Positions 32,349 through 43,755 of a DNA stretch of 64,000 bases are shown here, in pieces. Position 1 is the stretch's first letter. Each line of letters opens with the position of its first letter. The stretch comes from Didymella arachidicola (taxonomy: Eukaryota; Ascomycota; Dothideomycetes; Pleosporales; Didymellaceae): positions 186,001-250,000 of the forward strand of contig CM049987.1 of assembly GCA_016630955.3 (NCBI GenBank). The letters are read 5' to 3'. The translations under genes and the position numbers were made by a program. The notes under the pieces were generated by a model. It saw nothing but the letters and a program-made list of their open reading frames with translations. It ran no database searches and was not told the origin of the DNA.

Positions 32349-33667
32349 ATGCGTTTCAAAGCGTTCCTTACTGCGGCTTTGGTCTCCTGCGCCGCCGGCC
32401 GCGTGCTCAGCTTGGGAGGTAGTACTGCCAACGACTCCCAGATGGGTCCTTCTAGAGACGAGCTGCTGGATAATTCTACTACGCCACCTCATGAAAGAGC
32501 ACAGCGCCACACCAGTCGTAAGATTAAGTTCAAGCGTGATGGCCTGGTGACCGGCTTCTTCGACGACGACGAAGCAAGCGATGCAGACTGGAAGAAGTTC
32601 ATCACCCTGGGCGGCGCACTGGTAAGACACATCGAAACACCCCAATTACTCCGCGTTACTGACTAAAAAACAAGATGTGCGGTATCAACGCCAACGACGA
32701 AGAAGCCGGCAGGCTGATGGGCGATACACGCAACCCCCCTTCCGCCGCGAGCCAGAGGACCGGCGACTTCCAGCAGGCCATGGCCAAATGGCACTGGACC
32801 GAGATCAACCCATCGACATACTCCTGTAAGATGAACGACCACTGGAAGATCCCTCACGCCATGAAAGCCCTCGGTCTAAACGGCATCCCAGCGTCCGAAG
32901 GCGGAGACAACACATGCTACCGCGTCGAGCACTGGGACCCCAAGCGCGCAGAAAACGGACGCCAAGTCCCTGCGATTAATCAGTGGTACACGGTCGACGG
33001 TGTCGAATACCAGGTTCGAAGCCCCGCAACAATCTTGCGGAGTAATGGCGTATGCTGACGACGTCAGGCCACAAACGCCCACTACGAATTCGCCATCAAC
33101 CGCCCCGGCGGCGCCCTCTACGGCTTCTTCCTCGACTCCCCCGTCCACTCCGCCTCCGCCCTCTGGCACTCCAACCGCCGCCCCGCAGACCGCTCCAAAC
33201 TCCCCCTCCTCCGCGCCTTCTCCGACATCCTATGGGGATATTGGACCCTCAACAACCCGGACCCCACAAACATCAACTTCTTCTTCATGATGGGGATCAG
33301 CAACGACCAGACCAATGCGCTGATCGCAACTTGTCTAAGGAATAAGGGCGAGCTGCTGAGGGAGTGGCCGGGGGTGGGGTTCGATGCGCAGAGTGATGAG
33401 GGGAGGGCGTTGTTGGGGAGCCCGAATGGAGCTGCGTTTGCGTATTTTTTGTTGCAGCATAAGGGGATTTTGGGGGAGAAGAGGATAAGGAGGGTTACGG
33501 TGTTTAGGGCGGAGACGGATGATGATGTGGGGTTTGTGGATCCGCATTTGGTTTTTCATGTGGTGGATAAGGGGGAGGGAGGTGGTGAGGGGGGAGGGGA
33601 TGGAGCAGAGCAGGGCGATGAGATGTCGAGGGAGGACCAGGGTGTTTCTCAGGTTTCGAAACTATGA
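32349..33667 (+). CDS. Secreted protein of unknown function
   Basis: Three exons, 32349-32621, 32675-33013 and 33068-33667, introns 53 and 54 nt, phases 0 and 0; 403 residues. The N-terminus MRFKAFLTAALVSCAAG is a clear signal peptide. The middle has CGINANDEEAGRLMGD, MAKWHWTEINPSTYSCKMND and DNTCYRVEHWDPKRAENG, with cysteines and tryptophans suggesting a folded extracellular domain. The last part, ATNAHYEFAINRPGGALYGF and on to INFFFMMGISNDQTN, is followed by a glycine/glutamate-rich tail. I do not recognise the family. It might be a secreted effector-like or cell-surface protein. Codons switch from C-ending to G-ending near 33330. Confidence 0.72.
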
Positions 33668-34296
33668 GACTGTTGGTTAAGGAGACTGCTTTCGGTGTGG
33701 TGGTCTTGGGTGGGCTTTGAGGGATTTCATGGACGATGAGGTGATGCGGTCGAATAGCACCCCTGGAAATGTCTAAGTCGACTACGCTAGTGGAGTTAGC
33801 ATGTTCATAGAGCCGTTCAAAGTGTGCATGCTTCTTGGAGTGATACTTGTAGGGGCCATCGTGACGAAGAGAATATGCAATGGGATCAGACAGCTTTCTG
33901 CAACCACTCATGCGTCATGCGACAGAACGTTGACGATGCGCTAGTTTGGTTGTTAAACGGAACAACGACTGTTGACATGTTTCGATGGTGGAGGTGCGGC
34001 TAAGATAGGATCCTGCCCAATCAAGCAGATTGCGCCAAGTCTGCTGTTCACGCCACCTGCCACCTCGCATAGGCCTCAACGGCACGTTCCAAACACTTCA
34101 ACTATACATCTCCAGTCACAGCAACATCTCTGCTCTCGCAACCATACATCGCTATTGTTGCATCCTTGCACTGCATCTATGGTTTTTGTTCTCTAACTGA
34201 CAGCCCTACACTTCCCCACACTTGGCTCCCCGCGTTTCGGCAAAATTAGGACCACTTTTCCCACGTCACCGCGCCCAGCTTGGGCCCTCGCGCAAG
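33668..34296. other. Intergenic region
   Basis: About 630 bases between two plus-strand genes; no coding signal. The 34060-34180 stretch is CA/CT-rich leader sequence. Confidence 0.5.
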
Positions 34297-35556
34297 ATGT
34301 CCATCGACATCGACAACGAAGCTGCCACCGCCGAAAGTGCGGATGCCCGACGCGACCGCCTTGATAGACTACCTGACGAGCTGCTGCTCCAGATTTTCGA
34401 GCTGTTGGGGCGTGCCTCCAAGCGCAACCTGTGCAACGTGTCACGACTCAACAAGCGCTACCATCGCTTGAGTGATGCTGTGCTCTACAAGAGCATTCTG
34501 TTCGAGACACCAGATCTGCATCTTACGTTCAGTGAATCGTTGGGACGCCGGCCTAGGCGTGGATCATCGATCTTCGAAGTGAAGCTAGCATACCCGTCAC
34601 ATGAGCTGACAGAGCTTGCGCTCGATGCCCCATTGCGCCATCACTATGATCCGTCCCATTCACTGTCGAGGATGTCCAATCTCGAGAAGCTGGATATTGC
34701 GTTACCGGACAAGCTGCTACACGGCATCGGATGCCTCTTCAACGGACCCTTCGATTTGGCGTGTCTGAAGACATGTAGTCTTTTCTACCAATGTCCGGAT
34801 GACGGATACTGGGACTTGCGCGAAAACATTCACATCTTTGCCCATCCTGAGCTTGAGAGCCTAACCATTCGGAGAGCAAAGTTGGATGACAGGGGGTTCG
34901 ACTCTCTTGAACGCCCGTACGAAACAGCATTGAAGAAACTGCATCTCATTGAATGCGATATCAGCGACGATACCCTGTCCGACGTTCTGGAATTTCCTAT
35001 AGGGCTAGAGGAATTTGTGATGACGCAACTGGAGGAGCCGGAACCTGACGTCGAAGAGAGCTCCGACAGCTTCAGTGATTACATTATCGCGCTCGGATCT
35101 CAGGCACATTCGCTGAAAAGTATCACCATCGACTTCCCTACGCTTGGCTGTCGGAAAACTCTACGCATGAGAGACTTCGAAGCACTCAAAGAGCTACGAA
35201 TGAATTGGGACTATCAACTATTCGGCAAATCGTCTAAGAAGCCGCGCATGCATTCAGTGGGTTTGCCTCCAGAGCTTGAGGTTTTGGAGTTTTTCAACGA
35301 GCTCGGGAAAGACGATGAGGTGACTGATCTCCTGCTGGCAATGCTCGAGCAAAAGCACATTGTAGCACGGTCGCTAAAGAAGATGGTCGTGGTTGAAGGG
35401 AACGACAGGATTCTGAGAGAAGTGAAGAGCATTTGCAAAGAGCAAGGGCTGCAATTAGATATCATTGGGGAGTTTGATGAAACCGAGGATGACGATGAAG
35501 ATACAGATGGGGATGTAGATACCAGTGAAGAAAACTCAGACTCGGACTCAGAATAG
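34297..35556 (+). CDS. F-box protein
   Basis: 419 residues, intronless. The F-box is near the N-terminus: LDRLPDELLLQIFELLGRAS followed by KRNLCNVSRLNKRYHRLSDA (about 22-61), the Skp1-binding motif of SCF ubiquitin ligases. The rest has leucine-rich-like segments (MSNLEKLDIALPDKLL, HPELESLTIRRAKLDD, ALKKLHLIECDISDDTL, HSLKSITIDFPTLG, ALKELRMNWD, ELEVLEFFNELG), likely an irregular LRR substrate-binding region. The C-terminus is very acidic (EDDDEDTDGDVDTSEENSDS). I start at the ATG at 34297 because the frame upstream opens only with TTG. Confidence 0.82.
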   Translation: MSIDIDNEAATAESADARRDRLDRLPDELLLQIFELLGRASKRNLCNVSRLNKRYHRLSDAVLYKSILFETPDLHLTFSESLGRRPRRGSSIFEVKLAYPSHELTELALDAPLRHHYDPSHSLSRMSNLEKLDIALPDKLLHGIGCLFNGPFDLACLKTCSLFYQCPDDGYWDLRENIHIFAHPELESLTIRRAKLDDRGFDSLERPYETALKKLHLIECDISDDTLSDVLEFPIGLEEFVMTQLEEPEPDVEESSDSFSDYIIALGSQAHSLKSITIDFPTLGCRKTLRMRDFEALKELRMNWDYQLFGKSSKKPRMHSVGLPPELEVLEFFNELGKDDEVTDLLLAMLEQKHIVARSLKKMVVVEGNDRILREVKSICKEQGLQLDIIGEFDETEDDDEDTDGDVDTSEENSDSDSE

Positions 35557-36009
35557 AGTAATTCATAGAAGCAAATACAGGCGCTTGGATGCTGTGGTAT
35601 GCTGCTGTAAGCTTCAGTCCAGCAGCCAAGACGGCTGTTCTCTCGGATGAAAGACGCGACTGCAATGCTGAGGAGTACACCAGCGCCTGCATATGAGACT
35701 TTACCGCCAACACGTCGAACCACTCAACTTTGCGGGGTGCGATCGAGTTCCACGAATCAAGTAACGCTGTTCGAAATGCAAGATTACCTATTCTGACACG
35801 GAGGGCTACCGTCTGACTAAAGTAGCAACCCTCCCACGACATCCACAGATCATTCAACGGCGGGTCGTCGTTACTACGACATTGTAACAAGTCATAGAAA
35901 CGTCATGCTGCCTCTGAAGTCCACATAAAGACTCATGTTCTCTTCCGCGATAGCAGTGGGCCATGATCAGTACGATACAGGCAGAACAGCAGTCAGCCTC
36001 CCCAACAAC
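35557..36009. other. Intergenic region / alpha-galactosidase promoter
   Basis: About 450 bases. No gene seen. It includes the upstream region of the GH27 gene. Confidence 0.45.
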
Positions 36010-37419
36010 ATGCGTCTCACAGTCTTGTGCCTTTTGATTGGTGGTACTTCGGCTCTGAAAAATGGTGTAGGCAAGCTTCCGAAGATGGGTTACAATAGTA
36101 AGTCATTATGCATAACTTCCAGAGCCGTCGCTCACCGTGTGTGTAGCTTTCAATGCATTCGGCTGCAACTACAACGAGGAAAAGCTTCTTGCTATGGCAC
36201 ATTCAATGGTAGAGGAAGGGCTTGTGGAGGCAGGGTACAATTCGATTATCTTCGATGACTGTTTCACAAAAAAGGAACGTGGCAACAATAGCGAACTCCT
36301 TGAAGGTGGGACTATGAGTACTTCATCATTACCAGTATACTGAATAGCAACACAGATCCGGAAAGGTTTCCGTCAGGTATGCGAAGTCTCACTGATAAGC
36401 TGAAGGCCCTTGGTATCTCAGCCTCGGCATACTCGGATGCTGGTTACAAGACTTGTGCTGGGTATCCAGGCTCGTATGGCCACGAAGACCAGGACCTTCA
36501 GACATTCAGCGACTGGGGCTTCGACTATCTGAAGTATGACAACTGTTACATTCCGTTCGACAATATCACTCAAGAGAACGTGTACGGTCGCTACCAGCGC
36601 ATGGCAGACGCCATCGCCGCTCGCGCAGTGGCAACGAAAGAGGATCCGTTCTGGTTCTCTATATGCGAGTGGGGCTGGCAGCAACCATGGATCTGGGGCA
36701 AGCGACTTGGCCACAGCTGGCGCATCAACGGTGACATCAAACCCTGGTGGAATTCTCTCGCAGCGATCATAGACAATGCTAGCTTCCAATACTGGGCCAC
36801 CGACTTCTACGGCCACAACGACATGGACATGTTGGAAGTGGGCAACACAGGCCAAGGCGATCCAATCGGCAACCTCACCTATGATGAGGCAAAAAGCCAC
36901 TTCACCGCATGGGCTCTACTCAAGAGTCCGCTCTTCATCTCTACGAACCTGCCCAATGCAACCGAGGAAGAACGCAACATCTTGAAGAACTCCGACATCA
37001 TCAAAATCAACCAAGATCCCAACGTCGGTGAATCAATCGCACCCTTTCGCTGGGGCAACAACCAACCCGACTTCGTCTCGAACGCGACACACCCAGCGCA
37101 ATACTGGTCTGGGAACAGCAGCTATGGCGTTGTCTTCATGTTACTTAACAACCTCGACACACCGCAGAACATGTTCTTCAATCTCACTGAGAGCTGGGCT
37201 GTTCGCGCTGGCCGTGTCTACGATGTATACGATATGTGGACGCATACGCACAACGGGTCTGCGCTGCGCAACATGACTGTCACGCTGCCACCACATGGTG
37301 TCTCGGCGTTGTTGCTGAACGATGCAGGTCCCGAGCCAGAGCCGAGCGAGCTGGGTCTGCCGTACTGTGGTATATATTGGCAGTGTACTTGGCCGAATGG
37401 AACGTACTACAGCAATTGA
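36010..37419 (+). CDS. Alpha-galactosidase (GH27), secreted
   Basis: Three exons, 36010-36097, 36147-36305 and 36356-37419, introns 49 and 50 nt, 436 residues. It would release terminal alpha-galactose from oligosaccharides such as raffinose and from galactomannan. A short signal peptide (MRLTVLCLLIGGTSA) leads to MGYNTFNAFGCNYNEEK, FDDCF, YSDAGYKTCAGYPGSYGHED, the nucleophile Asp144 in WGFDYLKYDNCY, and the acid/base Asp240 in FYGHNDMDMLEVGN. Several N-glycosylation sequons (NIT, NAS, NAT, NSS, NLT, NGS, NMT) fit secretion. The C-terminal LPYCGIYWQCTWPNGTYYSN is an extra cysteine-containing tail. The second intron has a weak donor (GTGGGA) but gives the expected LLE-DPERFPSGM join. Confidence 0.92.
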
Positions 37420-39110
37420 TTGGCGGATGGCGAGTCAGTGGCTGACAGGACTGCTGAAAAGGACAGGGTTTTATTATAATCTGAAGGAAGACGGTGTTGC
37501 CCTACGATAGACGAGACTGAGAAGCATTAGCGTGCAAGCCATACTACCGTGGGATTTTGCTGGAGTAGGAATTAGCTGGTGCTCCAAGGAGGCAGGCAGC
37601 TAGTTCTAAGAGGGCAAGAGAGACCGCCTTGATCCTCCGACAACCCCCCAGCACCTTTCTAATCCCTGCTAACTAATTCTCACTTGAACGAAATTCTACG
37701 GTACCTGTCGCGTGATCAGGAAATCTGAGCAGTCAAAAGATGGCATATATGTCACACAGTATATCCACGGGAAAAAGTGCAGGAATTACAGAAAGTATTC
37801 GCAGGTGTTGTAAAGTGCGAACGGTCTTGTTAGGCGGAAAAAAATTGAGTAATATTGGTGCAAAATTTGGCAACACGTCGTATCTGTCCGTCGTATCTGT
37901 CCGTCACAGCGACTCGAGTGACTACCCAGTACTATGATCCCTACCATCATGATGTAGCATCAACATATCGCGTGCTAACCAGACCCGACGAAGGCACATG
38001 CCAGCATGGGCGCGTATTTTGATTGAGGCCAAAGCACCTGCGTCCTGCATAGTCGGCGGACAAGCTCTTACAAGCATACTTGGCATGCTTGTATTGCGGC
38101 ATATCGCCAACATTGGTTTACACTGCGTAGAATACGAATAGGAACGCACGTTATCTTGTTCGGAGCTGGCGCAATGCATCGAGAACTGCTTCTTCAGGAC
38201 TAGTGGAGCCACTGCGATCCCTGCCAAGTGTAGTCTGGACCGATAAGCACGAACAAGCTTCTCCTGTATTCAATCTATTCGAACCTGTGCCAAGCCCAAT
38301 TAGACACTAACTACAGATATGGGATTCAGAACCTCCGGTTTGTTCTGAATATGCGAGATCGTCACTAGAGTCGAAGTCAACATCATCAGGGAGCGAGAGC
38401 CAGCACCTTCCCTCCCCTTCATCCCCCTAATAAATTGTCGAAAAATGGCCGTGCGATTGAAACATGCGAATCTCAGTAAATGAAGGCTACTGAATTTTGG
38501 AGCAAAGTGGCCATGTAGATCCCTCGTCTTCGCGCGGTTAAGCTTCGGCTAGTCGCTTCCCGAACAGGAAGGCAGGACATCTGCATACAGAAAGACCCGC
38601 TTGCGTTCAAGATGGCTTCACCACCGTCGGCAAATATTGCAGCCTGAGTAACAAGGGCGTCCGACCCATGCAAGCATCGTACCCATCATTGCACCGTTGT
38701 TTGACGACGCTCAAGGCTTAGTTGTGGGATCAGCACGAGCATGCGCATCAGCAGCCAATCAGTATCTTGATTCTTTACTATCTTTCCTGATCGAATTTAT
38801 TGCCCGAATCCTAGCCTTGACTGAGTGTTGATACCCAGATCATGGGGGTGCATCTGTTCAGTTGGAATTAGGAAGGTATCATCGAAGACCATGTCGAGAC
38901 TCCATCGCACCATACTCGGGAGCCTCCACAAGGGAACAGCTCAGAGAGCTGTGCTCTGTCGTGACTGCAATTGAAAGAGGATGTAGCACACATATAAAAG
39001 TCAGTTGTATCCGCCATTGGAATTTCGTCACAGCAACACAGTCGCTCAGCTACCTACTCTAGTCAAGTCTTTCGCTTCTCGCTCCAAACGAACCTCCTTC
39101 CATTGCCAAC
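37420..39110. other. Gene-poor interval upstream of the eqolisin gene
   Basis: About 1.7 kb with only short open frames lacking domains. A direct repeat of CGTATCTGTCCGTC occurs at about 37878-37902. The right end carries the eqolisin promoter. Confidence 0.5.
38993..38999 (+). promoter_or_regulatory. TATA box of the eqolisin gene
   Basis: TATAAAA lies 112 bases before the ATG at 39111, a normal distance with a CT-rich leader between. Confidence 0.5.
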
Positions 39111-39944
39111 ATGAAGTTCTCCATCGCCTTCATCTCCGCCGCCCTTGCTGGCGCAGCCCTGGCTCGCCCTTCTAACCTCGCTGAGCGTGTCAAGTCTCGT
39201 GCTGATGGCTCTCGCCGCCACCGCACCCAGCCTCTGGTGAAGGTCGGAAGCAACTTCAAGGAGAACGCCAAGTTCGTTGAGGGATCCGACAACACCACTG
39301 CTCACGTCAGTTACTCCTCCAACTGGTCGGGTGCCGTCCTCGAGCAGCCTTCGTCCGGCTACTTTAAGTCTGCCACTGGCCGCTTCACCGTTCCCACTCC
39401 CAAGCACGTCGGATCTGGAGGAACCGAGTCTTCCTCCGCTTGGGTCGGCATCGATGGTGACTCCTGCACCACCGGTCTTCTCCAGGCCGGTGTCGATTTC
39501 ACTGTGACAGCTTCCGGAGCTGTCTCCTACGATGCCTGGTACGAGTGGTTCCCCGACTACGCCTACGACTTCAGCAACTTCGCCGTCGCCGCCGGCAACG
39601 TTATCCAGGTCGACATTGTTGCCACTTCGACCACCAAGGGCACTGTCAGTCTTACCAACGTGAGCACTGGTAAGAAAGTCAGCCAGACTTTGAGTGCTCC
39701 CAGCGGCTCTGTCCTGTGCCGTCAGAACGCTGAGTGGATCGTGGAGGACTTCGAGGAGAATGGTAGCCTCGTTGCTCTCAGCAACTTTGGCACCGTTGTC
39801 TTCAGCCAATCCAGCGCTGCGCTTAGCACGGGCGGTACTGAGGGCCTGAGCTCTGCTACCATCATCGACCTCAAGCAGGGCAGCACTGTTTACACAGATG
39901 TTACCATCGACAGCGGTTCCCAGGTCACCGTCAAGTACGTTTAA
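39111..39944 (+). CDS. Eqolisin, secreted glutamic peptidase (family G1)
   Basis: 277 residues, intronless. An acid protease secreted as a zymogen. Signal peptide MKFSIAFISAALAGAALA, then a propeptide to about residue 55 with a basic stretch (RVKSRADGSRRHR). The mature domain begins near NTTAHVSYSSNWSGAV. The catalytic Gln125 is in TGLLQAGVDF and Glu208 in AEWIVEDFE; their separation of 83 residues equals that of Gln53 and Glu136 in scytalidoglutamic peptidase. WVGIDGD and AWYEWFPDYAYDF are family hallmarks. It probably acts in extracellular protein breakdown at low pH. Codon use is strongly biased to C-ending, suggesting high expression. Confidence 0.95.
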   Translation: MKFSIAFISAALAGAALARPSNLAERVKSRADGSRRHRTQPLVKVGSNFKENAKFVEGSDNTTAHVSYSSNWSGAVLEQPSSGYFKSATGRFTVPTPKHVGSGGTESSSAWVGIDGDSCTTGLLQAGVDFTVTASGAVSYDAWYEWFPDYAYDFSNFAVAAGNVIQVDIVATSTTKGTVSLTNVSTGKKVSQTLSAPSGSVLCRQNAEWIVEDFEENGSLVALSNFGTVVFSQSSAALSTGGTEGLSSATIIDLKQGSTVYTDVTIDSGSQVTVKYV

Positions 39945-41289
39945 ATAGCTTGGTTCGGACTCAGAGTGAATATCATTGTCGGAGGGGCTTGACTTAGCGG
40001 AAGATTGTCTAGACATAGAGAGCTTTGCGACGCCAGTGTTGGCATTGCATTCGGATCAATATAGCTGAATCTACTGCCGTTTACCCTTGTGGCCTTTTTG
40101 CTCCTCGCAACGTCTTCCGAACTGTCATTGTGTGTTATAACATGAACGTAAGATTGTTGTAGACCCTATCATTTTATGGATAGTGCCGCGAAGTGTTGTG
40201 AAATGTGTGCATGCAGCGTGTCTTCCTGAGGCGGACAAAGATGCTGGTTGACTTGGGGTCACGAAAGAAGGTATCGAAAGGTGCAGAGCTTGAAGGGACC
40301 TTTTTTTACTGGGTTACTGTAGCACGATCTCCTCCGTAAAGAACTTCACTCAATTGAACATGTTTCAAGTTTTTGTTGAGATAAGGCTAAGGCGCTGTGT
40401 ACAGACGCAAGGAATGAAGTAGCCCCACGCATAGCGTTTCAGCTGAAAGTGCATAGCCGAGCTGTTGTGAATTCGGACTGGGGGAGCGGGGTTTAGCGCC
40501 AAACCCAGTCCCTGAGCAATCCTCAAGGGAGAACACCTGTAAATTAGCACTACTTGCCCATTGCATTTGTCTCAATTCAAACCTGTCCGCCATACTCATA
40601 TCAAGAATGCTCGCGCGCGATTTCAGCTGGTTCTCGAACCCCGCTCGGATGTCAGAGTGTTCACCTCAGCTCGCAAGCCACCGTAAGCTCCTCACACCGA
40701 CGATCACAGAAAGCGCAAGCCACTGAACAGCACGCTTGAGAACAAATACGCTGATTTGTTGAGGATAATTAGTCTTCGAGCGCGCCTTGAATCTGCGCCT
40801 ATGCCACCTGCATCCTTTACCTCAAGTCACACATAGCCAGGGCTAATGAAGTTTCAATACGCGGTCCGCCACCGCGTTCAGGGTCAGCTTACCTTACAGG
40901 TTCTGGGCAGCTGAAGAGGATCCAACAATCCTGATTGCCTGCAAGTGCCTAACTGATACAGATTCCAGCTTCTCAGCTTGCCTGAAAGAGCTGAATCTGC
41001 AGCCACGAGGCTGGTCAGTCAGATATGCGGTGGGAGCTGGCCTCGATGCTCTCTTTCGACCAACCGGCTTCTTGTCCGCGCGAGCTTCGATCGAAGTTGA
41101 TAGGCGATCCTACGATTTTATAGTGGCTGGCTGCAGTATTGATACTCCTTGACGATGGGCCAAGCGCACAAGTGTATTGCTTTGTGTTGAATCATGCGTA
41201 TTCGAAAGCATATAAAGCTTCGAACGTTTCCCGTCAGCGGATCATGAACCATCAACATACCTCCGCATCATAGCTGAAAAAAGCTCGCA
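39945..41289. other. Intergenic region
   Basis: About 1.35 kb between two plus-strand genes. Only short open frames without domains; the last 100 bases are the tyrosinase promoter. Confidence 0.5.
41211..41217 (+). promoter_or_regulatory. TATA box of the tyrosinase gene
   Basis: TATAAAG lies about 80 bases before the ATG at 41290. Confidence 0.5.
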
Positions 41290-43469
41290 ATGACATCCAC
41301 TATGAGTCTCGAAAAAGCACAACAAGATGGAGTCGTGATTGGACTTGCTGGGTTGGGCAGCTCGGTCGCGCGAAGAGAAATCGACGACCTCATGAGGAAT
41401 GATCCTGACTGTTTCAATCTGTTTGCGTTAGCACTGCGTAACGTCATGAAGGACAAAAGCAAAACTGGCTACTTCCAGATCGCTGGCATACACGGGCTGC
41501 CACTCACTGACTGGGATGGAGTCAAAATACCTGATCTAAGGACCAGAGGATCTTACTGTACTCATGCTTCGTTCTTGTTTCCTTCTTGGCATCGACCTTA
41601 TCTCGCCATGATGGAACAAACACTGTATGCTGAGTGCCAGAAGATCGCCAATCAGTTCAATACGCAACAGTACAAAGACGCAGCGAAACGCTTCCGTTTG
41701 CCCTACTGGGACTGGATCAAACCTCGTGCACGCCGAACGACCAACTTTCCCGGAGTTGGAGGTCGTGTCTCGTATCCATTCAACTATGATCTGCCATTGT
41801 GTCTCACAGCGGAGAAGCTCATGGTTTTCGATGTCGAACGTCCTCAGCAGCTTACACCTATCGACAACCCATTGCTCACTTTTGTATTCCCCACTACGGG
41901 TGGTCTTTCGAGCAATGAGTTTAACACGCTAGACCGAGGTGATGTCAGGGTATGTTTTACAAATAAATCAATTTAAGAGCAGGTGATTTGCTAAACAGCC
42001 CACAGGGTCAGACTCACGTATCACGTAGGCGCACAGTGCGCAATCCCACGTTCCCGGACAGCGAAAAGGACAACTTTCGAGATGTCAACCAGACGCTTAA
42101 CATGGTCCGTGAGGGAAGCGTAGAGCAAGCACTCGATCTGATTGCCAAGTACAATAAATATCTCGACTTCGCTGCCGAAAGGCCACGTTGGAGGCTGGAC
42201 AGCAACAACAGGATCGTGACCGACGGACAAGGCAATCCCATTGTCGATGGACCGAGGGGCTCATTGGAAGACATTCACAATACGTACCATGGCGTCTGTG
42301 GTGGGGATGGTCACATGGGCCGCGTCCCTGTCGCAGCTTTCGATCCGGTCTTTTGGCTCCATCACTGCAATATCGATCGCATGCTCGCAGTGTGGCAGGC
42401 CACTCACGAAGGCCCCGACAGCTGGCTTCCGAGCAACAATTCACCTTACGCCCAGAGCGTGCCCCTTTGGCCGTTTCGCAGGGGTTCTGGCAAGACTGAT
42501 GCCGGCGACATGTGGACTTCGGCGCACGCTCGGAGTGTGTCAGCGTTTGGTTATACCTATAGCGATTTACAGGGTAGTAAGTCCCAGATTGCAGCCCATT
42601 GGGACAGGAGCTACCGCTGGTCACTTCAGAGCAACGATCAAACCAATCCTCCGGAGTGGATGGAGCCGGTTGATGTTCGAGGCTCGCAGTCATTGAACTT
42701 CCAAGCGTTGGCCACCCGGGTTCCGGTTTCCAACATGATTAGCATGGCACTTGCGCCCGAGGCGCACATCTCTAGAGCCGAAGCACTGAAGTTTCCCGAA
42801 CTGTCTGAGCAATTCTCCATAAAGAAGAGTGTTCTACCGGATGTGAAGGTTCCTGAGGTGCAGAAACTGCTGGCAAGCGCTACTGTCGAAGCTGAGCCGA
42901 TAGTTCAATGGTATCTCGACACTCAGGTGCAAAGGTAAGCAATCCTTGGATGTATTTGCGCTGTTATAGATCTTTGTCGCTGACGACTCTTCAGAGACGC
43001 ACTCAATGGCGCGTTTACAATCTTCTACTTCCTCGGTACTCCGGAAGACATGCAGATTGCAGACCAGCAGATCGCACACTACTCTACAGCTCCAGTCATG
43101 GCCGGCTTGACCAAGATCTTCACCGCCCCACGTGAGGCCTGTGATGCATGCAATGTTAATTCTGAAGCGGGACTTATCGTCACGGGCAGCACTCCCATTA
43201 CACCGATGCTACGCGACTGGATCAGTGCTGGAAGTCTTTCGGGTCTGTCTGCTGAAGAGGTCATTCCCTTCATTAAGAAACACCTTTACTGGAGGGTGGT
43301 GGGCGCAAACATGAATGCGCAGGACCCAGAAAATATCGCTGGTTTGAAGGTCGAGCTAAGCTCTACTCTTGCGGTGCAGATCCCTGGCTCTGAAGAGCCG
43401 GCTCAGTGGACTAGCCACGAGTACCCAGAAGCGACTGAGGCGCATGTCAGTGGTAATCCCGCGACTTAG
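41290..43469 (+). CDS. Tyrosinase (type-3 copper polyphenol oxidase)
   Basis: Three exons, 41290-41949, 42006-42934 and 42995-43469, introns 56 and 60 nt, 687 residues. Oxidises monophenols and diphenols to quinones, feeding melanin or other pigments. The CuA site has His68 (GIHGLP), Cys90-Thr-His92 (the Cys-His thioether) and His101 in PSWHRPYLAMMEQ. CuB has His311 and His315 in HNTYHG and the His-His pair 339-340 in DPVFWLHHCNIDR. WDWIKP and ML(A)VWQ are also typical. There is no signal peptide, and the C-terminal 300 residues match the removable lid domain of fungal tyrosinases. The gene is convergent with the Zn2Cys6 regulator (286 bases between stops). Confidence 0.93.
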
Positions 43470-43755
43470 TATTTGTTACACGATTCAACTTGAACTTGGA
43501 ATAGATCATGTGTGCTGCATGGGATCCTTCCGCCCTCAATAGTTTTTCGCCTTCGCTAGATATTATGAAAGCCGTTTACAACAGACCCAAAGCCAATGAT
43601 ATGGCAGTGAATAAGGGTCTTGGTTCAGAGGCAACCCTAAGCATAACTATGGAGACCCCGAATTCCGTTTGGACTTCGCCATAGCGTCTAAATAATCTCG
43701 AGCCCGTTGTGGATCATCCAACCGAGCTGTCAGGATGACCACACAACCTGACTCT

